From a virus, in IMG/VR virus record IMGVR_UViG_3300020406_000804, positions 26,462 through 90,461 of that record: 64,000 bases of DNA; one strand, written 5' to 3'. The notes below the pieces were generated by a model. The model was not told where the DNA came from and made no database searches. It worked only from the letters and a program-made list of their open reading frames with translations. A program made the translations under genes and the position numbers. Shown piece after piece: positions 46,909 to 55,689 of this stretch (the stretch's first letter is position 1; every line of letters starts with the position of its first letter).

Positions 46909-46937
46909 TTGACACTCCCCGTTAACTTTGGTATAAT
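46909..46937 (+). promoter_or_regulatory. consensus sigma70-type promoter
   Basis: TTGACA at 46909-46914 and TATAAT at 46932-46937 are separated by exactly 17 nt, a perfect match to the housekeeping promoter consensus in both boxes and spacing. The predicted start, about 46944, gives a short leader with a GGAG RBS before the ATG at 46968. It reads into the recombination fusion gene and would let host polymerase transcribe it before the phage late sigma factor is made. Confidence 0.85.
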
Positions 46938-46967
46938 AAGTATACTATAACCATTTACGGAGAATAA

Positions 46968-49900
46968 ATGAGATTTGCTCATATCGCGGATACCCACATC
47001 CGGAATTTAAAATACCATTTTGAATACAAAGAAGTATTCAAACAACTTTACAAATCACTAAAAAAAGAAAACGTAGACTATATTATCCATTGCGGAGATA
47101 TAGCCCATACTAAAACACAGATATCACCAGAGTTTGTAGATTTGTGTCGTGATTTCTTTGAAAACTTAGCAGCCATTGCACCCACTTACATTATATTGGG
47201 CAATCACGATGGTAACCTGAGAAATGATTCTAGGCAAGATGCCTTGTCGCCAATTGTAAAAGCCATCAACTCGCCAAACCTTACTCTACTTAAAAGCGCG
47301 GGAGAGACAAAATTAAACGATCATTTTTGTTTAAATGTTCTTTCGGTGTTTGACGAAGAGAATTGGGTCGCCCCGACAAATCCAGAAGCAGTTAACATCG
47401 CCTTATATCACGGTGCAATTGACAGATCAAAGACAGATCAAAACTGGACCCTCGGCGGAGATCATAATGTTGAAATTTTTGATGAGTTTGACTTTGCCTT
47501 CTTGGGAGATATTCATAAAACTCAGCAGCTAGATAAGGAAGGCCGTATTTGGTATGCTGGTTCAACAGTTCAGCAAAATTTCGGAGAGTCGCTAGACAAG
47601 GGTTATTTACTTTGGGATATTGAAAATAAAAATAAATTTACCAACAGACTTATCACATTTGATAACCCAAAACCATTCGTCACCGTAAAATTAACAGAGA
47701 AAGGAAATCTTCCAAGAGCACCAATACGAATCGGCGCCAGAGTGAGAATAGTATCAGAATCAAACGTTTCTTTAGACAGGGTTAGAAAAGCAATCGAAGC
47801 AGTAAAATACAAGCACTCGCCAGAATCTGTGACTTATTTAAACAGGGCAGCAAATCAAAAAATAAACGTTTCCGCACCAGAAGGTTTAAAAAAGCAGGAT
47901 CTTAGAGATTTAAAAACTCAAGAAAAGTTGATGGCCGAATATTTGAACGAGTTTGAAGCAACAGACGAGGTCTTAGAAAGAGTTTATAGCCTGAACAAAA
48001 AATATAATAAACAAATAGAAGATAACGAAGAGGTGCTTAGAAACATAAATTGGTCTCTGCAGAGTCTAGAGTGGGATAACCTCTTTAATTATGGCGAAGG
48101 TAATTTTATTGATTTTACTAAGCTTGAGGGTATTGTAGGAATATTCGGAAAAAATTATTCTGGCAAATCTTCTATTGTTGACAGCCTACTATATACAATG
48201 TATAACTCAACTTCAAAATCAATCCGAAAAAATCTTAACATTATCAATCAAAATAGAGATTCTTGCTTGGGCCGAGCTAAAATTAAAGTAAACGGCCAGG
48301 ATTTTATCATTGAAAGAACATCTAAAAAGTATGTCAAAAGATTAAAGGGGGTAGAGACGCAGGAAGCCAGTACTGATTTGGAATTTTATAAAGAAGACCT
48401 ATCAGGAGAGGTCACTGGGTTGAACGGTACATCAAGACAAGATACGGACTACAATATACGAAAGAACTTTGGGACTGTTCAAGATTTTCTCATGACTTCC
48501 ATGGCGTCTCAACTGGATTCTCTTTCGTTTATTAACGAAGGATCAACAAAGAGAAAGGAATATTTAGCAAAATTTCTCGATTTACAAATTTTTGATAAAA
48601 AATTTAAAATGGCAAAAGAAGAGTCAGCAGCTACAAAAATAGCACTTAGAAAATTAGATGATGTTGATTTCGATGAACAGATAAAATCAATAAGCAAAGA
48701 TATCACAAAAAGTGAACTATCTATTGAATCCAACAAGGCGCAGTGTAAATCAATGAGAGCTGAGCTTCAAGAATTAAATTCTCAAGTAGTAGCCTTATCA
48801 GCAAAAATAGATTCAGTACCAGCGGAGATAATAGACCCAGTACTAACGCACCAAGAGATCTCTAGAAGAGAGAGGTTAATATTAAAAACCTCCGCGGATA
48901 AACTCAAGACAATTCAAGCCTTAGAAGAAAATCAGAAGAAGTTTGAAAAAATAAATGATTTCTTGAACACATTTAATGTAGATTCCTATAGAGTTAAAAA
49001 AGAAGAAATTGATCAAAAAAAGAAGAGTCTAGAAAGTTTATTATCTGAAATGAGTAGCCTTTCGGAAGAAAAGGTTAGAGGCACTAAAAAGCAAGACCTT
49101 TTGTCTGAAGTCCCGTGTGGCAACCAATATCCATCTTGTAAGTTTATTAGTGACGCGCATACTGCAGCTGCTCTAGTTCAGATTACTGAATCAAAAATGA
49201 ACGCCAATTCGTTAAAGATAAATAATTTAGGAAAAGAAATACATGAAAGCAACCCTTCTCAAGTTGAAGACCATTTAAGAAAACATGATCTCCTTCTCGA
49301 AAAAAAAGTAAATTTAGCAACATCCATTGCAACGGGTAAAATCAAGATTGAAAGATCTGAGGCCCTATTATATAGGGAACAAGTTGAGTTAGAAAATTTA
49401 AAAATTAAAAGCAAAGAGTATGATGAAAATAAGGATGCAATAGAGAATTTAAAGCAATTGCTTAGTGATTTGAGAAATCTTCAATCTCTTGAAAGAGAAA
49501 AGGAATCAGAAATAGAAAGCTGTGAGACAAGAGTCATGAAGCTACATCAAAAGCATGGGTCTTTAGAGCAAAAGCTCAAATCAGTAAACGCGCAATTAGA
49601 AGAAAAGCTTGAACTAGAACAGGACTTTGCCGCCTACCACCTACTTATGACATGTTGTCACCCAAATGGCGTCTCTTATGAAATTATTAAAAATAGACTG
49701 CCTTTTATAAACGAAGAAATAGCAAAAATATTAGCTAATATTGTAGAGTTTGAAGTTTTTATTACAAATAATGAAGATAAGCTAGACATTTTTATCAAGC
49801 ACCCAAGGCACGATCCGCGGCCATTAGAGATGGGATCTGGAGCAGAAAAGACTATTGCGAGCATGGCAATCAGGCTTGCATTTCTAACGGTGTCTAGTTT

Positions 49901-50105
49901 ACCAAAGTCAGATCTATTTATATTAGATGAGCCTGGCACTGCCCTCGATGAGGAGAATATGGAAGGCTTTGTAAGAATCTTAGACATGATAAAGGGATAC
50001 TTTAAAACAGTTATACTTGTTTCTCATTTAGACAGTTTAAAAGATTGTGTAGACATGCAGATAAACATAGAAAAAAAGTCAGGTTATGCACACGTTAACA
50101 TATAA
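46968..50105 (+). CDS. fused Mre11-Rad50 nuclease (gp47-gp46 / SbcD-SbcC fusion)
   Basis: A 1045-residue protein combining the two subunits of the recombination nuclease in one chain. Residues 1-330 are the SbcD/Mre11 phosphoesterase with its metal motifs (IADTHIR, D8/H10; HCGDIAH; LGNHDGN; LYHGAID; FLGDIHK). From about 365 it is SbcC/Rad50: Walker A GKNYSGKSS at 394-402, long coiled coils, a hook region with CGNQYPSC near 717-724 in place of the usual CxxC, then the ABC signature MGSGAEKTIASM near 955 and Walker B LFILDEPGTALDEEN near 984. It resects DNA ends for recombination-dependent replication. T4 encodes the two parts as separate genes. A consensus sigma70 promoter sits 31 nt upstream. 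Confidence 0.92.
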   Translation: MRFAHIADTHIRNLKYHFEYKEVFKQLYKSLKKENVDYIIHCGDIAHTKTQISPEFVDLCRDFFENLAAIAPTYIILGNHDGNLRNDSRQDALSPIVKAINSPNLTLLKSAGETKLNDHFCLNVLSVFDEENWVAPTNPEAVNIALYHGAIDRSKTDQNWTLGGDHNVEIFDEFDFAFLGDIHKTQQLDKEGRIWYAGSTVQQNFGESLDKGYLLWDIENKNKFTNRLITFDNPKPFVTVKLTEKGNLPRAPIRIGARVRIVSESNVSLDRVRKAIEAVKYKHSPESVTYLNRAANQKINVSAPEGLKKQDLRDLKTQEKLMAEYLNEFEATDEVLERVYSLNKKYNKQIEDNEEVLRNINWSLQSLEWDNLFNYGEGNFIDFTKLEGIVGIFGKNYSGKSSIVDSLLYTMYNSTSKSIRKNLNIINQNRDSCLGRAKIKVNGQDFIIERTSKKYVKRLKGVETQEASTDLEFYKEDLSGEVTGLNGTSRQDTDYNIRKNFGTVQDFLMTSMASQLDSLSFINEGSTKRKEYLAKFLDLQIFDKKFKMAKEESAATKIALRKLDDVDFDEQIKSISKDITKSELSIESNKAQCKSMRAELQELNSQVVALSAKIDSVPAEIIDPVLTHQEISRRERLILKTSADKLKTIQALEENQKKFEKINDFLNTFNVDSYRVKKEEIDQKKKSLESLLSEMSSLSEEKVRGTKKQDLLSEVPCGNQYPSCKFISDAHTAAALVQITESKMNANSLKINNLGKEIHESNPSQVEDHLRKHDLLLEKKVNLATSIATGKIKIERSEALLYREQVELENLKIKSKEYDENKDAIENLKQLLSDLRNLQSLEREKESEIESCETRVMKLHQKHGSLEQKLKSVNAQLEEKLELEQDFAAYHLLMTCCHPNGVSYEIIKNRLPFINEEIAKILANIVEFEVFITNNEDKLDIFIKHPRHDPRPLEMGSGAEKTIASMAIRLAFLTVSSLPKSDLFILDEPGTALDEENMEGFVRILDMIKGYFKTVILVSHLDSLKDCVDMQINIEKKSGYAHVNI

Positions 50106-50120
50106 TACACAGGAGGGTTT

Positions 50121-50324
50121 ATGGTGGCAAGATTAAAGGCATTTGCGGATAAGTATGTAGAAAGGTTTATATCAAGAAAATTTTTGGCATGGATTACAGC
50201 AACAGCGCTTTGTACCTATGGCACAGTAACAAGTTCAGATTGGGTAGCTGTTACACTGGCGTATATAGGGTCACAAGCTCTAGTAGACTTAGCAACTCAG
50301 TGGAAACATGGGCCTGCCGAATGA
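50121..50324 (+). CDS. small membrane protein, holin candidate
   Basis: A 67-residue protein with an AGGAGGG RBS. A charged amphipathic N-terminus (RLKAFADKYVERFISRK) precedes two hydrophobic stretches, about residues 21-36 and 40-58, separated by a short SSDW turn. This is the size and layout of a small two-helix holin. It overlaps the next gene by ATGA, and the two following genes also encode membrane-anchored coiled-coil proteins, as expected for a lysis cassette. No endolysin is visible beside it, so the holin call is inference from topology and context. Confidence 0.45.
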   Translation: MVARLKAFADKYVERFISRKFLAWITATALCTYGTVTSSDWVAVTLAYIGSQALVDLATQWKHGPAE

Positions 50325-50719
50325 CGCTTCTAGCAATTAAGAAATTTTTACAACATTCTTGGTCGTGGTTAAAAAATAACTGGAAAATACCACTTTTACT
50401 ATTGTGGACTTTGTTTGTGTATGTGACCTCACGGCGAAATACGCAGGCAATGAAAGATGTCATAGAGTCTAACAAAAATGCGTACAAAAAAGAAATAGAA
50501 GCGATTAATGAAGCACACACCGACAAAGTTTTAAAATTGAAGAATCTTCACGAAGAGTTTCAGAAAACTCTTTCCGATGTTGAGGAAAATTTTTCACAGC
50601 GAAAAAAAGACCTTACTAAAAAACAAGCTGAAGAAATTAAAAAGATTGTGATAAAATCTAAAGGGCAGCCAGAGATTATAAAAAAACAAATTCAAGAGGA
50701 GTTCGGCATTGAATTTTAA
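50321..50719 (+). CDS. membrane-anchored coiled-coil protein, i-spanin-like candidate
   Basis: A 132-residue protein if started at the ATG at 50321, which overlaps the holin-candidate stop (ATGA); the frame is also open further upstream, but this start is better placed. One transmembrane helix lies at about residues 22-40 (WKIPLLLLWTLFVYV), followed by a long charged coiled coil and a KQIQEEFGIEF end. The N-in anchor plus periplasmic coiled coil is the architecture of inner-membrane spanins (Rz-type) that fuse host membranes at lysis. No sequence family is recognised. A structural anchor role is the alternative. Confidence 0.45.
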   Translation: MTLLAIKKFLQHSWSWLKNNWKIPLLLLWTLFVYVTSRRNTQAMKDVIESNKNAYKKEIEAINEAHTDKVLKLKNLHEEFQKTLSDVEENFSQRKKDLTKKQAEEIKKIVIKSKGQPEIIKKQIQEEFGIEF

Positions 50720-51191
50720 AATTATTGCAATTATTTATTTCGTTATTGTTTCTTTCTTGTGCAGTACTTTTACAGGTATGGGCACAGTCTATGCCCAAAC
50801 TCCACGCGGCAAACACGTAACTGACCTAAACATTCTTAAAATTCTCGATTTGAGCGCGCCTGATTATGACCCTGTTTGGTGTTATAATTCAGAAGCCAAT
50901 TCAGTTCTAATCTCAAAACCAAATCAAGTCAGGCAAGAGTGCGAAATCACCCTGCAGAATGAACTGACAAAGCAAAAGGTTAGACACGACTTTCAGATCG
51001 ACACCTTAAAAATAGAGCTAGATTCACTGAAAATTAAGAGCCAGAGTGTAATTTCAATAAAAGAAAAGCAAATAGAAGAACTTACCGAGGCTGCCTTAAA
51101 TAGTTCTAATAATAATTACCTTTGGTGGGCGTCCGGCGGCTTCATCTTAGGCGCAACTTCAGTGATAGGAATATTTCTTATAGTAAAATGA
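50709..51191 (+). CDS. secreted coiled-coil protein with C-terminal membrane anchor
   Basis: A 160-residue protein starting at a TTG that overlaps the previous gene by 11 nt. It has an N-terminal signal-like helix (residues 4-28) with a possible cleavage after VYA, then a middle coiled coil (FQIDTLKIELDSLKIK and beyond), and a C-terminal transmembrane helix (about 137-160). Mature topology would be periplasmic with an inner-membrane anchor at the C-terminus. A cysteine at 18 lacks a proper lipobox. Together with its two neighbours it may complete a lysis or spanin module, though the order of domains is not that of a standard o-spanin. Confidence 0.5.
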   Translation: MNFKIIAIIYFVIVSFLCSTFTGMGTVYAQTPRGKHVTDLNILKILDLSAPDYDPVWCYNSEANSVLISKPNQVRQECEITLQNELTKQKVRHDFQIDTLKIELDSLKIKSQSVISIKEKQIEELTEAALNSSNNNYLWWASGGFILGATSVIGIFLIVK

Positions 51192-51562
51192 GTGAAGATA
51201 ACTTAAACAAAATTGCTAGCTTAGAAAAAGCAATAAGTAAAAAATATGGTGTTGAAGCGATTCAAAACCCGAAAAGCTTTTGGGATCCCGAAAAAGAGAA
51301 AAAATATTTAAAAGAATTAGAAAAATTTTATGAATATAGGGACAAGAAGACAACAAGAAAAAAAACTGGAAATATAACAATTACTGTTAGTACTGCTAAA
51401 AAAGAGGGAGATCCAAGGGTCTGCCCAGTTTGTGGCACCTATTCATTGACACCAAGGGACGACCTTTATATGACAAAATTTGAAACATGTTATAAATGTT
51501 ATATCCAACATATTGAAGGTAGAGAAGAACGTTGGAAATCGGGCTGGAGACCAAACAACTAA
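51188..51562 (+). CDS. zinc-ribbon protein
   Basis: A 124-residue protein when started at the ATG at 51188, which overlaps the previous stop (ATGA). The N-terminal 70 residues are a charged helix. The C-terminal part has CPVCG and CYKC (four cysteines spaced as a zinc ribbon) and ends ERWKSGWRPN. It sits just upstream of the packaging genes; small zinc proteins in this place could act in packaging or transcription, but I recognise no family and none is claimed. Confidence 0.65.
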   Translation: MSEDNLNKIASLEKAISKKYGVEAIQNPKSFWDPEKEKKYLKELEKFYEYRDKKTTRKKTGNITITVSTAKKEGDPRVCPVCGTYSLTPRDDLYMTKFETCYKCYIQHIEGREERWKSGWRPNN

Positions 51563-51608
51563 CTATTTATTATTAGCAAACTATTTATTGCAAGAGGGTT
51601 ATAGACAA

Positions 51609-52091
51609 ATGGCAACAACTTTAGAAATTATAAATGGTATCTCGCAAGTGCTCGCTAATACATATGATGGCGCCCACAACGAGTCAGGAGAGCCAGTAAA
51701 GATTGGATTAAGAAGAGAGGAAGGCAACCCGTTAGTTGACCACCGCATAATGGATGGCTTCAGCGCGCAGATCGCTGCCGGCCGTCTACATATCAAATAT
51801 CATACTGAGATACCACTTAAAGAAGTTCACTCAAATGGCTTCGAAGGAGAAATGGAGTCAATGGTAGAGAAAATTAAGTCTTTTCTGCAGAAGGAATTTA
51901 AGAAAGTGACAAAATCTTCTCTTTCTCTTTCGGACCCAAGCGAGGTTGACGTCCTAGTCGAGTACGTCTCGCGCATCCGATGTAGTGTAAAAGTTCATAA
52001 GTGTTATGCGATCGGTAGCATTCCGGTTGAAGCAGAGAAAGAAGTAGATCCAGAATTCGAAAAATTTACTCAACTCAGCGGCCTGAAATAA
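51609..52091 (+). CDS. hypothetical protein preceding terminase
   Basis: A 160-residue protein starting at the ATG at 51609 after an AAGAGGG RBS; the frame stays open upstream but the ATG is better placed. It has an N-terminal helix (TTLEIINGISQVLANTYDGA), a conserved-looking KIGLRREEGNPLVDHRIMDG segment, and a mixed alpha/beta C-terminal half. In T4 the gene before the large terminase encodes the small terminase gp16; this protein is of about that size (gp16 is 164 residues). It lacks an obvious long central coiled coil, and I see no clear similarity. A small-terminase role is possible but unproven. Terminase begins 10 nt downstream. Confidence 0.55.
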   Translation: MATTLEIINGISQVLANTYDGAHNESGEPVKIGLRREEGNPLVDHRIMDGFSAQIAAGRLHIKYHTEIPLKEVHSNGFEGEMESMVEKIKSFLQKEFKKVTKSSLSLSDPSEVDVLVEYVSRIRCSVKVHKCYAIGSIPVEAEKEVDPEFEKFTQLSGLK

Positions 52092-52101
52092 GAAGGGCCA
52101 C

Positions 52102-53688
52102 ATGGCAATAAAACTCACTAAACAAGAAATAATGAAAGAAATTGTCCGCTGTGGCAAGAAGCCTGGGTACTTTATAAATACCTATGCAAAAATTACCCAC
52201 CCGATGAAGGGCTTGATTCCATTTAAGCTTTACCCTTTTCAAGAAGATCTTTTGGATGATTTTGAAGATAACCGTTTTAACATAATTTTAAAAGCTAGAC
52301 AACTTGGCATTTCTACGATTACAGCTGCATATGTAGCCTGGATGATGATGTTTCATAGAGAAAAAAATGTTCTAGTAATCGCAACAAAATTTAACACAGC
52401 TGCAAACTTAGTAAAAAAAGTAAAAGCAATAATTAAGCATCTACCCGATTGGCTAAAGATATCGAACGTTTCAATCGACAACAGAACATCTTTTGTTTTA
52501 ACAAATGGCTCACAGATAAAAGCATCTTCAACATCTGGAGACGCCGGCCGTTCTGAGGCATTGTCCTTGTTGGTTGTTGATGAGGCCGCCCATGTTGACG
52601 GCCTTGACGAGTTGTGGATGGGCTTGTACCCTACTCTTTCAACTGGTGGTCGTTGTATCTCCCTATCTACACCTAATGGTGTCGGAAATTGGTTTCATAA
52701 AAATTATGTTGAAGCAGAAAACAAAACTAACGATTTCCATCCAACAAAATTAACATGGGACGTGCACCCAGAGAGAGATATTGAATGGTTTGAAAAAGAA
52801 ACTAGAAACATGTCAAGAAGAGAGATTGCCCAAGAGTTAGAGTGTAATTTCAATATGTCTGGAGAAACTGTTTTCGCATCAGAAGATCTAGAAGTTTACA
52901 GTAAAAATATAAAAGATCCCAAATATAGGACTGGATTTGACAGAAATCTTTGGATTTGGGAAGGCTTTGAGGCTGGCAGCTCTTACTTGTTAACAGCAGA
53001 CGTTGCAAGGGGTGATGGAAAAGATTATTCTGTCTGTCATGTGTTAAAACTTGAAACAATGGAGATCGTGGCAGAATATCAAGGAAAGTGTACACCCGAT
53101 ATATTTTCAAGGGTTCTTTTCGATCTTGGGGTAGAATATGGCAAATCTTTACTAGTTGTAGAAAATAATTCCGTTGGCTATGCAGTTCTGGAAAAATTAA
53201 AAGACCTAAAATATCCAAATTTATATTATTCTATTAAGTCTACTCATGAATTTGTTGAAGAATACCAAGCAGAACAAATGTCAAATGCTGTAATTGGGTT
53301 CTCAATGACCTCTAAAACTAGGCCTTTAATAATTGCCAAACTAGAAGAATTCATAAGAAATAACCTAATTAAAATATATTCATCAAGGCTTTTGGCCGAA
53401 ATGAGAACTTTTGTTTGGAATAATGGCAAACCAGAAGCTATGAGATCTTACAACGATGACTTGATTATTGCTTGTGCTATTGGCTGCTGGGTTCGCGATA
53501 CTGCTTTAAATTCTAGTCAAAAAGATATAGAATATGTTAAGGCTTTTATTGGATCAATAACTAAAACATCCAATAACTTAGATACTAGAATAAATGGCAT
53601 GGTTGACCACGGAAAAATTAAAATGACAAATAACATAAAATCCCATGCTAAAAACGTTGTTGATTTTCCGTGGCTATTTAAGGGTTGA
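52102..53688 (+). CDS. terminase large subunit (gp17-like)
   Basis: A 528-residue DNA-packaging motor. The ATPase has a Walker-A-like KARQLGIST at 64-72, Walker B LLVVDEAAH with D160/E161, and the coupling LSTPNGVGNW motif near 190. The C-terminal nuclease begins with LTADVARGDGKDYS (catalytic D300) and ends with the NDDLIIACAIG acid near residue 452. The chain is somewhat shorter than T4 gp17 (610). Motif spacing is normal and no truncation is seen. The portal gene follows directly, while the sheath and tube genes that separate them in T4 are absent here. Confidence 0.95.
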   Translation: MAIKLTKQEIMKEIVRCGKKPGYFINTYAKITHPMKGLIPFKLYPFQEDLLDDFEDNRFNIILKARQLGISTITAAYVAWMMMFHREKNVLVIATKFNTAANLVKKVKAIIKHLPDWLKISNVSIDNRTSFVLTNGSQIKASSTSGDAGRSEALSLLVVDEAAHVDGLDELWMGLYPTLSTGGRCISLSTPNGVGNWFHKNYVEAENKTNDFHPTKLTWDVHPERDIEWFEKETRNMSRREIAQELECNFNMSGETVFASEDLEVYSKNIKDPKYRTGFDRNLWIWEGFEAGSSYLLTADVARGDGKDYSVCHVLKLETMEIVAEYQGKCTPDIFSRVLFDLGVEYGKSLLVVENNSVGYAVLEKLKDLKYPNLYYSIKSTHEFVEEYQAEQMSNAVIGFSMTSKTRPLIIAKLEEFIRNNLIKIYSSRLLAEMRTFVWNNGKPEAMRSYNDDLIIACAIGCWVRDTALNSSQKDIEYVKAFIGSITKTSNNLDTRINGMVDHGKIKMTNNIKSHAKNVVDFPWLFKG

Positions 53689-53694
53689 TGAAAA

Positions 53695-55689
53695 ATGGCA
53701 AAGAAAAATAAGAATAATACTAGAAATCCACAAAGTGTTCTGTTCAGAAGGTTAACAAAATTATTATCAGGGCCCCTAACCCAATATCGAACCCAAAATA
53801 ACCACCGCCTCAGAAGATTAGACCTAGATAGGTACGCTTCAAAGTTTACTTCAGCTAGCGGCCGAGATTTTAAAAAGACAGCCTACAACCCATATGATAA
53901 TTTACAAGCAGGATACATGGCCTCTCAGCAGCGAACAGAGAGATATGTAGACTTTGATCAAATGGAATATACTCCTGAAATTGCATCATCTTTAGATATA
54001 TACGCTGATGAAATGACAACCTATTCGTCACTTAGCCCTATGTTGTCGATAGATTGCGATAACGAAGAAATAAAAACAATATTACATTCTTTGTATTTAG
54101 ACGTGTTAAATATAGAGCATAATCTTTTTTGCTGGTGCAGGACAATGTGCAAGTATGGAGATTACTTTTTGTATTTAGATATCGATGATTCTCTGGGCGT
54201 GACTTCCGTTATTGGCTTGCCGACAACAGAAATCGAGCGCTTAGAAGGTGAAGATAAAACAAATCCTAATTATGTCCAATATCAATGGAATTCTGCCGGC
54301 TTAACACTTGAAAATTGGCAGGTTGCTCATTTTAGAATTTTAGGACAAGATAAGTATAATCCATATGGAACCTCTGTTCTGGAACCCTCAAGAAGAATTT
54401 GGAGACAGCTAACGCTTCTCGAAGACGCGATGATGGCATATCGCATAGTGCGGTCCCCCGAACGTAGGGCTTTTTATATAGATGTTGGAAATATACCACC
54501 TCAAGATGTTGAGCAATATATGCAAAAAGTTATGTCCACTATGAAAAGAAACCAAGTTGTAGATTCCGAAACTGGAAGGGTAGACTTAAGGTACAACCCT
54601 CTTTCTATAGAAGAAGATTATTTTATACCTGTGCGAGGAGGTACTAGCGCTACAAAGATAGAGCCTGTTGCAGGTGGCAAGTACACGGGAGATATAGAGG
54701 ACGTAAAGTATTTAAGAGATAAGCTATTTTCAGCGTTGAAAATTCCAGCAGCTTACATATCTTCTGATGGAGAGAAAGCAGTTGAAGATAAAACAACTCT
54801 GGCACAAAAGGACATAAGATTCGCAAGAACAATTCAAAGACTTCAAAGATCAATAATCTCAGAGTTAGAAAAAATTGGGATCATACATTTATATACTCTC
54901 GGCTACAGAGACGAAGATTTAGTTTCTTTTAAGTGCCATTTAAACAACCCTTCAAAAATCGCAGAAATGCAAGAGCTAGAACATTGGAAAACAAAATTTG
55001 ATATTGTGGGTACCGCAACTGAAGGATTTTTCTCTAAGCAGTGGCTATCCAAGAGACTTTTTGGCATGTCTGATGAAGAGTTTGTTAGAAATAGAAGAGA
55101 GATGTTCTATGATAAGCGCTATGAGGCAGCACTAGAAACAGTTGGCGAAGCAGAGCAGGCCGCAATGACAGCCGGCCTTGATGCTGGGCCCGACGCACTA
55201 GGGGGAGATCTCGGAGAGCCAGGTGGAACAGGGGTCGTAGGCCAAGAGCCTGAACTTGGAGCAGCAGCCCCCGCTACCCCTGACATCACCGCAGCGGCTG
55301 ACGCTCCTGCCGGCGCCGCACCCGCGGAAGGGGACCTTTTAGCAACACCTCCCGGCAAGAGAGAAGACGACTCAGGAAGAACCACTACAGAAAAGTCTCA
55401 CGGATGGTATTCACCACGAAGCTTATCTCCTGGTGGAGATAGAAGAAAAACGTCTGGCCCTAGAAAGAAAAACATGTCAAGAGCAGCAAGTCCAGAGACC
55501 GGAACTACAAGAAAACTGTATCCCGGCTACAGCGATCTCACCGGCCTGGCAAAAGGCACCAGTATTTACGAATCTAAAGGCACTAATTATAAAGTAGAGG
55601 AATTAAAAATTCTTAAAGAACAGAGAGAATTAGATACACTCTTTGAAAGCCTAAAGGAGAAGGATAAGAAAAATGAGACTAAAACATAA
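53695..55689 (+). CDS. portal protein (gp20-like)
   Basis: A 664-residue portal that forms the dodecameric gate for DNA at the head vertex. Clear gp20-family stretches include MEYTPEIASSLDIYADEMTT, LENWQVAHFRILGQDKYNPY, GTSVLEPSRRIWRQLTLLED and RIVRSPERRAFYIDVGNIP, followed by the DIEDVKYLRDKLFSALKIP stem region. Residues about 490-565 are an Ala/Gly/Pro low-complexity insert with GC-rich codons, and the last 60 are charged. It is longer than T4 gp20 (524), mainly through this C-terminal extension. The next gene overlaps its end by 17 nt. Confidence 0.93.
   Translation: MAKKNKNNTRNPQSVLFRRLTKLLSGPLTQYRTQNNHRLRRLDLDRYASKFTSASGRDFKKTAYNPYDNLQAGYMASQQRTERYVDFDQMEYTPEIASSLDIYADEMTTYSSLSPMLSIDCDNEEIKTILHSLYLDVLNIEHNLFCWCRTMCKYGDYFLYLDIDDSLGVTSVIGLPTTEIERLEGEDKTNPNYVQYQWNSAGLTLENWQVAHFRILGQDKYNPYGTSVLEPSRRIWRQLTLLEDAMMAYRIVRSPERRAFYIDVGNIPPQDVEQYMQKVMSTMKRNQVVDSETGRVDLRYNPLSIEEDYFIPVRGGTSATKIEPVAGGKYTGDIEDVKYLRDKLFSALKIPAAYISSDGEKAVEDKTTLAQKDIRFARTIQRLQRSIISELEKIGIIHLYTLGYRDEDLVSFKCHLNNPSKIAEMQELEHWKTKFDIVGTATEGFFSKQWLSKRLFGMSDEEFVRNRREMFYDKRYEAALETVGEAEQAAMTAGLDAGPDALGGDLGEPGGTGVVGQEPELGAAAPATPDITAAADAPAGAAPAEGDLLATPPGKREDDSGRTTTEKSHGWYSPRSLSPGGDRRKTSGPRKKNMSRAASPETGTTRKLYPGYSDLTGLAKGTSIYESKGTNYKVEELKILKEQRELDTLFESLKEKDKKNETKT

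Noticed and set aside
50189-50320. Upstream extension of the i-spanin-like frame
   Set aside because: The frame is open but overlaps the holin-candidate gene completely and lacks an RBS; the ATG at 50321 in an ATGA overlap is the better start.
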